The notes beneath the pieces were generated by a model that did no database searches, had not been told where the DNA came from, and saw only the letters and a list, made by a program, of their open reading frames with translations. Of a stretch of DNA of 64,000 nucleotides, positions 50,501 to 63,786 are shown one piece after another. The translations under genes and the position numbers were made by a program. The stretch covers positions 1,046,455-1,110,454 of the forward strand of contig VXAZ01003471.1 in the NCBI GenBank assembly GCA_013399875.1, read 5' to 3'. The DNA comes from Gymnorhina tibicen. Taxonomy: Eukaryota; Chordata; Aves; Passeriformes; Artamidae. Within the stretch, counting starts at the first letter, position 1; each line of letters begins with the position of its first letter.

Positions 50501-53500
50501 TAGTAATCCAAGTATTTATTACTCAACAATATTTTGACAGATCTTGTAGAGCCCACTACAGAATGAAGTCTGTGAACTCTTACCCAAATTTTGGCAATAC
50601 CATGCAAGTTAGATTTTCCACAAATCACACATTCATTAAACACAAAGCATATAAATTTTCTGCCTCTTAATTCTATCATTTCCCTTTTTTTTTGCCCTGT
50701 CTCTTCTCCTGAGTAAGTTCTAGTATGCATACATACTTTTCTAAATTGTACTGTTTCTAGAAGCTAGTTTAAGCTCCCTTTTAAAAGTCTTAAGGAAAAA
50801 GAAAAGTAAAGAAAAAGATGGAAAAAACCCAAAACAGTACAGTTTGAGAAGTGCCAAATTTAGCTAAAGAGAAAAATCTTCCAATGTAAATTTCACTCTG
50901 TGAGAGGGATATTTTAGCAGAGGAACCTTTAGGGTTTAACTAGTGCTCTGATCAGAAGCATAACACACCATAAATACAATAAGCAATACCCAAGAAATCC
51001 TGGGAAACAAGGAAATTCTCAGACTGCCATGAAAAACCAACAAAAACCTCAATGTAAATTGCATGAGGTTTTATATATGGAAGTCACTTATGCCAACTGG
51101 CAGCCCTCTTGGATTAGCTGTGTAGGCTGCAAAGTTCCAACTGTTCTGACTCTTGGCCAAAGGCTTGGCCTGCTAAACTTCTGAAAGGAAACACACATAC
51201 ACACTTTGTGCATTTTAAATGCTCCAACAGCTCATATCCTTGATCAGAAAAAGTTTTAACATTACTGGTTGGAGCTGAAAAATCTTTCATCTGTATGAAG
51301 GAAAAGATTCAAATTCCTACAGTCAGCTAAAAACACATCTTTAAAACTGGCAGTTGCAGATTTCAATGAAGAGGTCCTAAGCCAGTTTTCATTTTCCACA
51401 TTTTATGTATTCCTGCAAACACAAAATGATTTTAATGTTCTGCCTCATTGCCTTATTTTTGATACATTTCTTCTACTACTGATAATTTAAGTAAAATGCT
51501 ATGCTCAGTGATCAGTGAACTATCACACTCAATGCTCCTCTGCATTTGAAAGCTAATTTGGTTTAAGATGGAGGTATGACTTTACACTTTACACATGCAG
51601 TCTGCATGTAAAGGCAAGCCTTTTTAAAATAATAACAGAAGAAGAAAGTCTCATACAAGCCTTTCAAGTTTTCCTTACTGCAGCACACAAAATGCAGATC
51701 AAATATAATTCAGTATGTACAAGTAGGAAGTTCTGGTAGAATTACAGTCTCTTGCAATGATAACATTGCATTTAGAAAAATCAATCTACAGAGCAAGACC
51801 ATGAGAAAAATTAGAGGCAAGAAAATCAAAAGTGACTTATACAGTGCCTTTATTTCCAAGTACTCTGAATGAGGTAATAAAGAGGTAATAAAAATCCAAA
51901 GGTTTTATGGTTCAAAAAACACATCACTGTTTTCAAACCTCCTCTCACAAGGAGGTGGCTACCACAAAGATAAAATATTCTCCTGTTTTGCTGTAATTGC
52001 ATGGGACCTGACTGAAAAGAACAAGGAAACACTGTAAGAAGCCAGCAGAGCACACTGCAGGAAGCCAGCAGAACACTCCTGTGTTTCCTGAAAGCTTTCC
52101 AGATGTAAATCTCAGTTGCCATTCACCTTGGAGTATACTGAGAACGACAGGAAGACCTACCTTCCAATATCAACTCCCAAGTTTTCTGAATGACTGCACT
52201 AATATTTTCCAGTCTATTTGAAGGCTCCAGAAAAAAAACCTACACTTGAAGACACAAGCAGTAAGAACTCTGGCAGAAGCTGTTTGTCTCTGAACAAGAG
52301 AGAGATCTGACCAACTGTTCCAATTCTCCCACAAATCCCATTTTGTTACATCTAGTCAATGGAAATATCCATTTTAATTTTTCAAAGATCTTTCTAACTT
52401 ACACCAACCTACATAATGCTTCTCAGAGGACCCTTTGCAGTTCTTACTGGCTTTAGTATCAAATAGAACTATCTGAAATAATATTTTTTATTTACAGTTA
52501 GAAACAATTATTTTTTATTTGGAAACCGTGTATGGGATTGAAATCCAAAATTGAAAGAGGATTGCTTATATGACTTGCAAGATGCCAGCTCATCTTTTCC
52601 TACAGTAAATACATATAGGTTTCCTTCAGCATCTACCATGGAAAATCCCAAAAGTTAAGGGATTGGAAGTTTATAAATCACAGATACTATCATATGCTGC
52701 AACAGGGGTCACAATTTGGGAAAAGAGAGAATCAAGAGAAGAGCCAAGATTGAGTTTTGTGATATCTGTGTAAGAGGAAAAAGTTGACACGTCAAGAGAA
52801 ATGGGCATATATTACAATTTAAGACTTCTACAATGATGAAGTAGATGAATAAATGTCAGTGGGATTTTTTCCAAACTCACTGAACTTTCATTTTTTGTCC
52901 CTTGATTCTCACACCACACCTGAGTTTTCCTTAAGCCTATCTCTGCAAATAAAGCTAATCAAGGATTAGAAAGACAAACCACCCAGTGAATGCAACCACT
53001 GTTGAAACTTGAACCAGTTATAACATTAATGGTGTATGAATAAACTGAACATGATAACAGAGTAGCATCGCTTGGTCTGGTGACAGTATTCAGTGATAGT
53101 ATTATGGTCTGTGGACATCAGTGGGACAGGATTTGTAGGCAACATAATAACCTTCACCAGATAACTAGCAGCACTGGAAAAAAGCCAGACAAGTGTTTAT
53201 ACAGGCAAAAGAGCTCATTTATACAAAAATTCCTCAGTTATTTTCACTTTATAGCAACTGGCTAACACACATCACTTCTGTACCTATCTGGCATAATGAA
53301 ACTTGTGAACATGCACAGTATCACTCAAAAGTTGCCCTAAAAACAAAGATTTCCAACCTGCAAACATTTGTTTTAAACCAATATACAGTATTATCTTCTA
53401 ATTTTAAAATTTATTAATTCAATTCTCTTTAAAAGAGCACAAAAATAATTGTGTCAAAGCTATAAAGTGGTATTACCAAATTTCAGTGGAGTAAATATTA

Positions 53501-56055
53501 AAGTTGATCTATGAACACCAAAAAAAAAAAGAAAATGGAACTTTTAATGGAAATGCTGACACAACTTTAACTATGACAATGTTAAGAGCGCTGCTCTAAT
53601 AAATCTGTCAGTTTCTGTAATGCCTATGACAATCCCATTAATATGAATGATGTACACTTCACATAGCTTACTAGATAGCAACTGCACAAGTTATATCATC
53701 TTCATTCCCAGTAACAAATCAGTAATCAATATTTGCAAAAGCAGACTAATCCTTTGCAAAATCAGTGGTTTAGTGATTGAAGAGTCTGCTCAATTTACAC
53801 AGTTAATCCCTCTTCATCTGCTTGAGCCCTCTATTTATTCCAACCACTTACAGTGGTAGCTGTAGCAGATTAATACATCCCCCTGTGCTAAACATGTCTT
53901 GACAATTGACCCAGCATATTGCTGTCAGGATAATCTTTACAAACACTGAGCTTTTCTTACCAAGCCTGAAGGCAACATTTAGAAATCAGAAGTTTACAAA
54001 TACTCTCAGGAAGATCCCCTCTCACATACTATCACTTCTCCATTTAATTATTTCTTTGAGAGAGCCTCTACTGTCATATTTTATGGCCCCAAAAAGCACC
54101 CTCCTGACCTTTTTTTTATTACTAAGGTTAAAATTACTGTAATTATGAAGTCACACAATGATTTTTTTTTCAATTGAGAGATTTCTACAGAAACAGAAAA
54201 TCAGCAGGAAAATCATGTTGTAGCATATTGCTCAGTGAAAAAATGAGATGGCCATCTGTGTAAATACAAGTAAATTAGCATCTTTTATTTTTAAAAAAAA
54301 TGAACTGAAGCAGTAACACTAAATTAAGATTACACAAAAAGAAAAAAGGTCACCATGAAGCCCATAGTGAGGAAGTAAAAAACAATAAACTTTAATTAAA
54401 GAGAGACAAAAATATTTAGTTACACCTACATATAACTGTGTAGTTCTGAAGTTTACAACAAAGACTTGCATAGTCCTTCAAGATTTTTCTCCATTTTGAG
54501 ATTTCTCCCCTTACAAGAGGCAATTATTAATCAAAGCATATTCTTCTAAACAACCAAGAAGAATTCATGTGGACAGTAGTCCTAGTTACACACAAATTCA
54601 TACTAATCTTTCATATCTATGAAGCTATTCGTGCTTAATTTGCCATGGTATACAACAGTGGAAGATAAAATATGCAAATAAATTGACAACTTAGAGGAGT
54701 AAATCTGAAAATATTTTATAAGGTACAAATGTAAGAACTTGTGTTTAAGGACAAATAAAGTAGAAAACCTTAAAAAGCTAGTTTGCATGATCAATCATCA
54801 TGGTTCTTATGGTTCTTGTTAACTTATTTCACAGAAGCATGATACTGTATCAGCTGTACAAGGCATAACAACTTTAATGTCCATACAGAACTAAATCTCA
54901 GTGTTAGAACAGCACAACTGTTTAGTTCTTAAAATTTTCCTAATAGCAGTTCTTGATCTATGGAAATATAGCATTAAAAAGCTGCTAGGCAGACTGAGGT
55001 GGTGGTTTGACTATTCAAAAAAGAAAGTAAGCATTAAGAGAAAAATCAGAGAGACTGATGGTCAGAAGAGAAACTGAAACATACTGATTTGGACAATACA
55101 TTAATTACTAGGTTACAGAGCCTAAATTATCCAGCTGGCTCTAGAAATGCAGCCTGAATTCAGAAACAAACTTAAAACTGGCACAGCACAGGACACTAAC
55201 TTAGTCATCGGGTACAGTCACAGCATACATCACAAACTTGATGTGCTACTTTAATCTGAAATATATCCACAGGAAAAAAAAGAAAAACCCATAGTAGGAG
55301 CACTAACTTGAGGGGGCAATGAAGAATTTCAGTACTGAAGGCCATTACAGCAAAGACCAACAGAACTTTCTTAAATAGATGAACAACAATCAGTGTATTC
55401 CATTTTTTCTCGGTTGAAATCTTGTCTTATAATACAAAAAATGTGACTGAAGACATGGTACAATATGGAACAGCCTAAAGTTTATCACTAACTTGATAAA
55501 CACAGAAAGGTGAAGGTGTCACTGCTGAACAATAACACTTGAAGGGTGAAAAATGTGAGCTGCAGCACAAAACAAGTCAGCACATAGGAAGAAAAAAAGC
55601 AAAAAACTAAAAAGACACACCAATCCACTGACACTTTCTTCCATCATAAGAAGCAATTAACCTTCTAAAAGTAAGAGACTGGACTAACCACCTGAAGTTA
55701 CCTATGACGACACAGACGCAAATACTGAATTTCACACCTGTGTCATTTCTGGTGTCCTCTTAAGGTTGAGTAGAAGAAGAGGAGATTTAGACAGTTATTA
55801 CCCTAAAGCACAGTACACTGCAGTACATAAAACATTCTCTATGCAAGTTCTGCAAGAGTTTTAGCCAATTAGAAACTAAAACTTAGAAGATAAATAATTT
55901 TCTAGAACTAAAATTCTAGATCTTCCCTTGAGGCAAGTCATTAAAAAAAGATGAAATCTGAATCTTGCTGGTTAAAAAGCATATTAGAATATAAGTCTAT
56001 TAGAAAAAAAAGGCATTGTGTAGGTATGTGGAGGATTATAAATTGCAGAGTGATT

Positions 56056-56110
56056 AAGTCATTAATTTTTCTTAATTTTTGCTCAAGTCATTAATTTTTC
56101 TTAATTTTTC
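56056..56110. repeat. 29-bp tandem duplication (AT-rich)
   Basis: The unit AAGTCATTAATTTTTCTTAA plus nine bases occurs at 56056-56084 and nearly completely at 56085-56110. Confidence 0.85.
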
Positions 56111-59100
56111 ACTGAGCTGGAAGCTGTGGCACAAAAGTTTCTTTTTTTTTTAAAGATTTCTGTAATACAGAACATGATCTGGCTTAGGAATTTTAAACCT
56201 CTGGCAAAACTCTCACAGGGGACTCCAGCAAAGCAATAATGTTACAATTCAAATGTAGCTTCAATATTTAATTGGATTTTATGGAAAGAGTATCTAATCT
56301 TCTCTAATTTGTAATACCCCAAGGAATCAATGGAAAGAGCAATTGATGTGAACACGATGAGTACCCTAGACACTGCCTATACGATCAAACAAGAGGGTTT
56401 CACTTTACCCTACTGACAATCTTCCTAGCTGATTAGTTGAAAAAGTCCAACTGTGCTTGGTCTTGACTGACCAGTGGATGGAGATTGAAACCACCACTCA
56501 GAGGGTTTTAAACACAGAGTTTATTTAGCCACTCATTACAACGCCTTAAAAAGATGTTCCATGGTACTTCAAAATGCTCAGCCTTCTGAGATTTAATCTG
56601 ACAGCCTTCTCTATTCATGCATTCATCTATGAACCATTCCGTTTTAGCAACTAGCACCAGATGCTGCTAATTTGGTCTCTAAATGATACGAGTGCCAAAA
56701 AGAACAAACAAGTAAACAAATGCCATCAAGAAGGTCCGCAGCTAGAGCAAAATCCTAAAAAATATTAGACTTCTGTGAACTCTGTCCCACTGCCATTCAG
56801 CGAAATTCAGTCAGGAAAAACAACTGGCGAGACAGAGTAAGAGAGTAAGAGTTGGCATCCTACAGGAAAGACAAAGCAAGGCCAAACTCCTGATGTGCAG
56901 CACCCCAAGGTGCCAACAAATGGCACACTGCTTTTGCCTCCAAATCCACGGCGAAGAGCTGAATGAACAGCAGGATAGAGAATGAGCTCCAAGTCTCTGC
57001 AGGGCTCAACCAAGCAGCCATGGCTCATACTTAAGGCCAGGCTGCAAAAATGGGAGAAGAAAACCAGCTGGAGAGATCAGAACGCAGGTGGCAGAGCAAT
57101 GGCAAGACTGACAGGCCAGAAAGCTGAAATCCTGAAGCAATTTCTGGAAAGGCAGCAAGGGTTATGAAATATTGCCTAAGGTGCCTGTTAACCCTTTAAG
57201 GCACACCAATCCTGTGGATTCCTCCAGTACCCTACGGTTGCAGTGTAGCCCATAACAGAATGAAGACTACAGGATGATAGGGTTACAATTGGTTTAACAA
57301 GATCTTTTCAGCAGCTGACAGGCAATTAAGTCTTCAGTTTAGCTCTAAAATATTTATTCAGACTTTCCAACTGCATATAAAGACATGTCTCTGAGCACAT
57401 CACAACTCCTGTTACAAATACTAATGAGGCCTTTTTAGGACTTTTAAGTAGCTTTCACACAGGTGATGTAGAAGATCATGCATGATTATGTCAGGTTTTT
57501 CATATGAATAAAGATATTATCCAAACAAGTATTTCAAGCAGTATGTATCTTCTCCAAGAATGCTGTAGCATGGTGTATTATTACCTGCATTTTGAAGAAC
57601 AGCTTTATAAATTTTATATATTTTAACTAGTTAATGTAATCCAATTTTCTTTTTTTCAATATGTCATTTCATCAAAGATGCAGAAAGTATTTTGATTTTA
57701 GACATAAACATGCATAGATGATGACTAATCATTACATGTTTCACTACACAGGTCCCTATCATGCAGAAATAGGAGTGAAAAGATATACTTCAAGGAAAAT
57801 TTTGTGTTGAAAATGATCAGTTGATTAGGTACAGGGCAAAAGAAAAAATATACAGAGGTTGTCAACACTTCTGTCATGTACAGAAAGGAAAATTAAGAGT
57901 CATTTGTTATTCTCAGTTGGAGAGGTCACTAGTGTTATCTTGCACATGATGATTTGATGCACTACATATGATTAATGCTTGTTTAAAGGACACTGCCAAG
58001 GTCTCTAGGTCAGACTATGACCTTCCATTTTTTTCAGATATCCATAAACAGAATATTAATAATTCAGTAAGTACTTTCCTCCCTCTTTAAAACATATTAA
58101 TACTCTTTGTTACTACTAAAACAAGACCAATAGTCAAAGGCGATAAAATAGAAAGAAAGAAAATTCCAGCAAGAAAGCATTTGCTTCAGAATCATACTTG
58201 TTTTATATTATTTTAAATGACTTGTGCAGTTGTGACTATCACTTTCTAAGACTTTCCATTCTAACTGCACAGGTTTCCACAACCTCATGTATATTCATGC
58301 CTTGATGCTTTGGGATAAAATTGTATATGCTTCCTCAAAGTCACTTTAATTCTTCAAAATTTTAAAGACAAAAGCAAAGTGAATGTACTTGCTTTTTTTA
58401 AAAAGCAAAGTTTTCAGAAGTCACTGAGATGTTGCATTTTTACACGACGTGTACGAATTATATTCTTTAATTGTGTTCTTACCTGTCCAGTTAGAGCTTT
58501 AGTTCTCTTAAAATCTAAGTTTATGCATTAGAAAATACACAGTAAAATGTTATTTAAAAAAATAAAAGGAAAAGAGAGGAAGGAAGGAAGGACAAAACTC
58601 CTGTGACTGCCTTGCTATTCACAAATCTTTGGGAAATTAACTGTTGTCTGCATCATGCTTGGAAATGTCAAGTTTATATCAATATAATTTTCTGTCCATG
58701 GATATGCAATGCCTAAGATGGAAAGTCCAAGATCACCTTCAAATGAGGAATAAGCATTATCACTTTTTTCCCTTTTAAAACACAACACGTTCTTAGTAGT
58801 AAAATTAGATTTGTTTTTCAAAAACTAAAGAGGACTGCAAAATTTCTTTCCAAAAGATTTTTTCCCCATAGCTTTCCTGCAGCTTTAAGAGACTCTTATA
58901 CATCATCATTACATGGCATTTGCTTCAGATATAAAACTATAACTCTATGTTTATATTTTTCCCCTTAAGGCTGTACTTCCAAAAGTTTAATAACAGACTG
59001 ATTGCTATATTGTCCATGTATTATTCTGCTTTTCCACAGGGTAGCAGTGTGTTTCAGAACAAGGCCACCACTGTGGGAATATGAATGAGTACACAAAATC

Positions 59101-59470
59101 CCTGCAGAAAGCAGCTGTTCCCTCTTGTACATATGCAAATGGAAGAATGCTAAATAATGAGGGCAGCTTTATTTCACAAAGGCAGACAACAACAGAGCCG
59201 AAGTGGACTACAACAAAGTTTTTGTAGGAAGCAGTGAACTGAAGTCTACAAAAAAGGATGAATTCTTAATATTCTCAGTCGTGAGAATCATGTTTCTTAG
59301 GGAAATACTGATTCATTGCTCGCAAAATTAATCCTCAAAATTATTTTTAAAACCCTAAAGACAAAGACATCGATGCATCTTTTCTAAGACATTGAGTTTA
59401 TTCAAAAAAATTATCACTTAATTAAGGCAGAAATCTGGACATTTTTTTCTCCCCAATACCATCAGTCTTA

Positions 59471-59634
59471 TGTATGACCTTGGACAAGTCATTGAATCTA
59501 ACTCAGTTTTCCTGTCCATAAAATGGAGATAATACCTCTGCCCAGGGCTAGTGGGAAGCTAAATCCATCGTCCGTAAACGTGATTTGAAATAGCAAGGTG
59601 AAAAGGCTTTATCAGTGTTACGTACTGCTGCATT
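59471..59634 (+). mobile_element. Ancient MIR-like (CORE-SINE) fragment
   Basis: Several consecutive segments follow the MIR consensus in order: TGACCTTGGACAAGTCATTG (MIR TGACCTTGGGCAAGTCAC), CTCAGTTTTCCTGTCCATAA, AAATGGAGATAATACCTC (MIR AAATGGGGATAATA) and CCAGGGCTAGTGGGAAGCTA (MIR CAGGGTTGTTGTGAGGATTA). A weaker tail follows (GTAAACGTGATTTGAAAT). The tRNA-derived head was not recognised. MIR-type SINEs were active early in amniote history, so a recognisable copy in a bird is old; the subfamily was not assigned. Confidence 0.75.
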
Positions 59635-62600
59635 TTTCATTGCTTTTAATAAGCCTAATGAAACCATGTAAATTTTGAATGACAACATTAAGCAGATTTT
59701 CAGGCCAGCTCTTGCTAGAAGTAAAAGGCATTACAGATTTCTTGAGATGACCCCGATTTGAGCTCTGACAACTAATGGCTGAGTCAGAACATTGCTATGT
59801 GAAGTACTGTGAAGAGTCTTCCAGATGTCAGTTGTTCTAACAGGGGACCGTTTATTCAATGCTGGAGAGCGCAGTTGCACCAGTGATAGAGGAGGAAGAA
59901 GAAATGCTTCACATTCACTCACTGGTTAAGCAACAAGCAACACTAAAATCTTTCAAAGTTTGTCACTGGAATTCACTAGTGAAGCTTTGTACAAACCATG
60001 CTTCTTACATAAGCAAGTGCACAGACAACAACAAGAACTAATTTATCAAAAACCAGTAACTCACAAGCCACAGATTAAACCGCACGGTTCTCCAAACTGA
60101 TCAGCTACAATTCCTTACCATAAAAAGCTGCCACCATAACCCCAGCAGGATTTTGATAATAATACACATGCCCTGAACTCACAACCCATAAAGAAAGTCC
60201 TTTGACAATGTGTCTTCTGCAACAACATTGAGTGTCACACCTCAACCTCACCTAACTGATATGTAATTAGGGCCAACAGAGCTGGTGCTCTACAAATGAA
60301 ATGTTACATACATTTTTAAGAAAAAGAGAGAAATCTAGGCTGAAATTATTCACCTAACTATTCACCTAGTTTCATCTAATGAGAACATCCTTGTCGTTGA
60401 AGGAGTCTGTGAGCAATACAAGACTAAACTTTAAAATTCAGAATCTTTTGCATTATTCTTTTAGCAGACTATTCCACAGAATTACTTCGAAGAAATAAGA
60501 ATAATTATATTTTTAGTGGCACTGAGTTTCTTCTTTGTCCTGATCTTTACTAGAATTGACATGTCTGCTACTTTGGGCAGTCTACTGTCCAAACTGAGCT
60601 ACAATTTTGGCCATCATCTATCACCTTACTGCTTTTCGTGCTCAGCTACAAGACTTTTGTGCAGATATCAGGCTAAACTGCCAGATGCCCCAAGCCCCCA
60701 GTCTAACAGTTACTACATTACCTAAAACCAGCTCTACACCACACATACAGAAGGACATTTCCAATGCTGTGTCACACTTGTGGCATATGCCATAGAGTAA
60801 ACTGAGTCTGCTTGAAGGCCTGTTTTCATGATCAAGTATCCCAACAGACACAGGAACACCAGCTGCTGAAGCATTAAAAACTACCACAAAAAAATGCAGG
60901 CTTTCTTTCCCATAAGAATGTCTTAAGAACAGCAGAAAATAACAACAACATGTGAAAACAAGTGTACTCCTGGACATTTCTGCAGTGGATTCTCCTAAAT
61001 ATTGCACGTATTTTTTCATGCGTTTCTGTGGCCAGCTTTCTAAGTCAACTAATTCAAAGTTTCCACTTTACTTGGGAATGAAACCTGTGGCAGTACTGTA
61101 ATGAGATGTCACAGAACCAGTTTTTGCCCTCCCTCTTGAGACAGAAGAGAATTTCTGATCCCAGAGCAGCAGTGAGAACATCCAGGAACTTGTGGGACTT
61201 CCCTTGTTTTGCCTGACTTCCAGCACCCATCTCTCCTCAATTCCAAATCCTCTTCTAACCTCCAAGATGGGAAAGAGCAGTAAGCTGCAATGGCAGGTTG
61301 TGAAAGCAGATATGGGACACAGGAAATGGGCTTCTAATCCAAAGGAGCTGGGCCTGGTAGTGCTATAAATCAATATAGACTGACTACAGGAGGTATCACC
61401 AAGCCTAGCACGCATATATGGGAGAACTAGAAAGATCTCTGATTGTCACAGGTGAAAGAAAGCACATGAAACAAAAGTCTGAAATTCAGGAAACTAATTT
61501 CTGCCATAATTTTTATGGTTTAAATAAAATTTCAAGGAAGAACTGTAGCTTCCAAACTTAAATCCAAATGGTTAGTGTATAGCCTTTTGGCCAGAAGACA
61601 TTTCCTTTCTAAACCACAGCTTCAAAGCCATCAAGTCTGGGACACTCTTGTTAGAGCCTGACTTGACCATTTGATTGACCACAATCACACTAGAATATCA
61701 ATCATCACCACATCAAGAGTGGGCTGTTCAGACTCGTCTTCTCTCTCACCACTAATGTCAACCTGAAGTACACTTTTAACAGATATTTCCCCTTAGGTGG
61801 TAAGAGAGTAGATGGAGAGTCTTCTGGACATAGCCATAGAAAAGATTAATCTCTCTCCACTCAGTTCTAGTGAGACACTAGCAGTTTACTCCCATAATCA
61901 CATGGATTTGCCAGAGATCTCTAACAAAAATACAGTAAACTTTTTGCACAGAAGCTGGACCAAAAATGTGCTTGCAGGAAGACATGTTTCCCACCCCACT
62001 TCTTTCTATTCCATCCATTCCCTTTATTGGCATAAGTACCTACCTCTGGGAAGACCCTTTCTTGTGCACCAAGTCTTACAAGCTTACTCATGTCCAGTAA
62101 TGTCACTTTCCATGCTGCTTCCCATTTTTAAACTCTCATCATTTCCCCTTCTTTATCTCCTCTTTCTCCATATTTTCAGTCCCAGCTTCCTGAGGTCCTG
62201 CTCTATTTAATGGTCTCCTCCATTTATGAAGGACTGACCTCCCTGCATTACCCAGATCACGTTGTGCACTCTACTCACTGGCACCTCTCCACATCAGGGA
62301 AATTCTTCACCAAGTGAGCTCTTTATTTCTACACATGCCCACTCTCCTGCCACAGACCTCATCACAGGGTGAGCGTGCCACCTCCACTGGGCACAGGTCC
62401 TGTTGCCAGCTAGACTCTCAGAAATAGAATCCCCAAGCCATCTGCCCAGGAGAGCTGAGGCAAAAGGGTTGCACAGGTGTCAGGGACTGTGCTGTAAGAC
62501 AGGTCAGCTGCTTCAGGGGGAGCCACATCCAGCCCATAAATCAGGAACCACCTCTCCCCTGGGTTATGACATTCCAGGGAATGAGGTAAACATGAAGAGA

Positions 62601-63312
62601 TTTGTTGGCTTTACTCTCTCCTTTCAGTGCTCTCTTTGATCAGCTTTGAGCATCTCATTAGAATTGTGACAAAGTATCTTATTACTTTTCTATTTTTAAT
62701 ATCCCTTTCTATATCCCTTTCTCCATTGTGGCCCCAGTCTTCAGTGTTATACTCTACCATAGGTACGGTTTTCTAGTACTAAAAATTTAATAAATACTTC
62801 AGGCCCCAAAGCATATCAGCAATTAAAAAGAACCAGTTCTTCTACCCCAACAGAAGCCAGCATGAGAGGCACTGCATGATGACTGGAAAAAAAAATAATA
62901 ATAATCAGCAAATCAGGCCTGAGAGTTTCTCACTTCATATACCTGCTCTTATTCCAAAATCATAGGTGGGTTTACCTAAATTAAACATCTGGCATAGGTC
63001 TGATACTGCTTCATGGACAGCACAACTACCTATGCAGAAATAATAAACTACTGAGCATGGTGTGGTTGCCAGTTATCCTCCTGCAGTTCTGAATCAAGAT
63101 GTGGATACACCTGCACTAGCATCCAAAGTCAGAGAGACACATGCTCTGTCCTCAAGAGCTGTAACTCCAAGGCTGTGCACTTACCATGCCCATGGTCTTT
63201 GGCCCCACTTCTCAGAATGGCTACTTAGCCCAGGGGGCTGCTGCAATGACAGCACTCCACTATTTATCATTCCAAGACTAATATTATAAGCACCCTTATA
63301 AAGGTAGCTTAG

Positions 63313-63786
63313 GCACCATGCTGGATTGTACACCCGTGCCTTCCTCATCTGCGGAGTACACACCACAACAGGACCCTATTTTTGTTTTCAACCTTTGAGC
63401 AATTGAAGAATGGCAATGGTAAAAATAAGAAGTGGTATATGTGGCAAAGTTTATATCACCAGATTTGGAAAGCTCCATATAGAGCAGACTCTCCTTTCAG
63501 CATATATTCTCTTGACACAGTTATCCTCAAAACCCTTGGGACCAACCCTGATACGTATTTCATAACTAAGAGGCCTTCAGACAGCTATAACCAACTTCAA
63601 CATTTATTTATTCTAATATCATCTGCTGTGCTCATAGCATATATTTTATCAGCATGCCTCTATGAAACAGTCTACCGCACAAAAGCAGGGCTGAGACACA
63701 GAGCAAAAGCCATTGCAATAAATGTAATTAGTACTGTAGCAATACCATATGTACTAAATGTACTTCACTATGAAAGCTTACACTGA
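63313..63786 (+). other. Long open frame of uncertain meaning
   Basis: The frame is open for 157 codons and ends in TGA at 63784-63786. It contains no early ATG; the first ATG in frame gives a protein of about 115 residues beginning MWQSLYHQIW. The translation includes one likely membrane segment (HLFILISSAVLIAYILSACL) and a basic stretch (RTKAGLRHRAK). No family was recognised and no promoter or splice context was seen. One frame this long is about what chance predicts in 64 kb of this composition, so it is probably not a gene. Confidence 0.2.

Noticed and set aside
50500..50730. Minus-strand frame with CVICGK, followed by a donor-like GTAAGAG.
   Set aside because: A single CxxC is not enough for a zinc finger; it matches no SKAP2 segment.
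58485..58530. Strong donor-like site (ACAG/GTAAGAA, minus strand) considered as a SKAP2 5' exon.
   Set aside because: The short open frame before it does not match the SKAP2 N-terminus, and no good acceptor precedes it.
61812..62210. Plus-strand open frame of 132 codons with hydrophobic C-terminal part.
   Set aside because: Pyrimidine-rich sequence yields Leu/Ser/Phe-rich frames by composition; no family was recognised.
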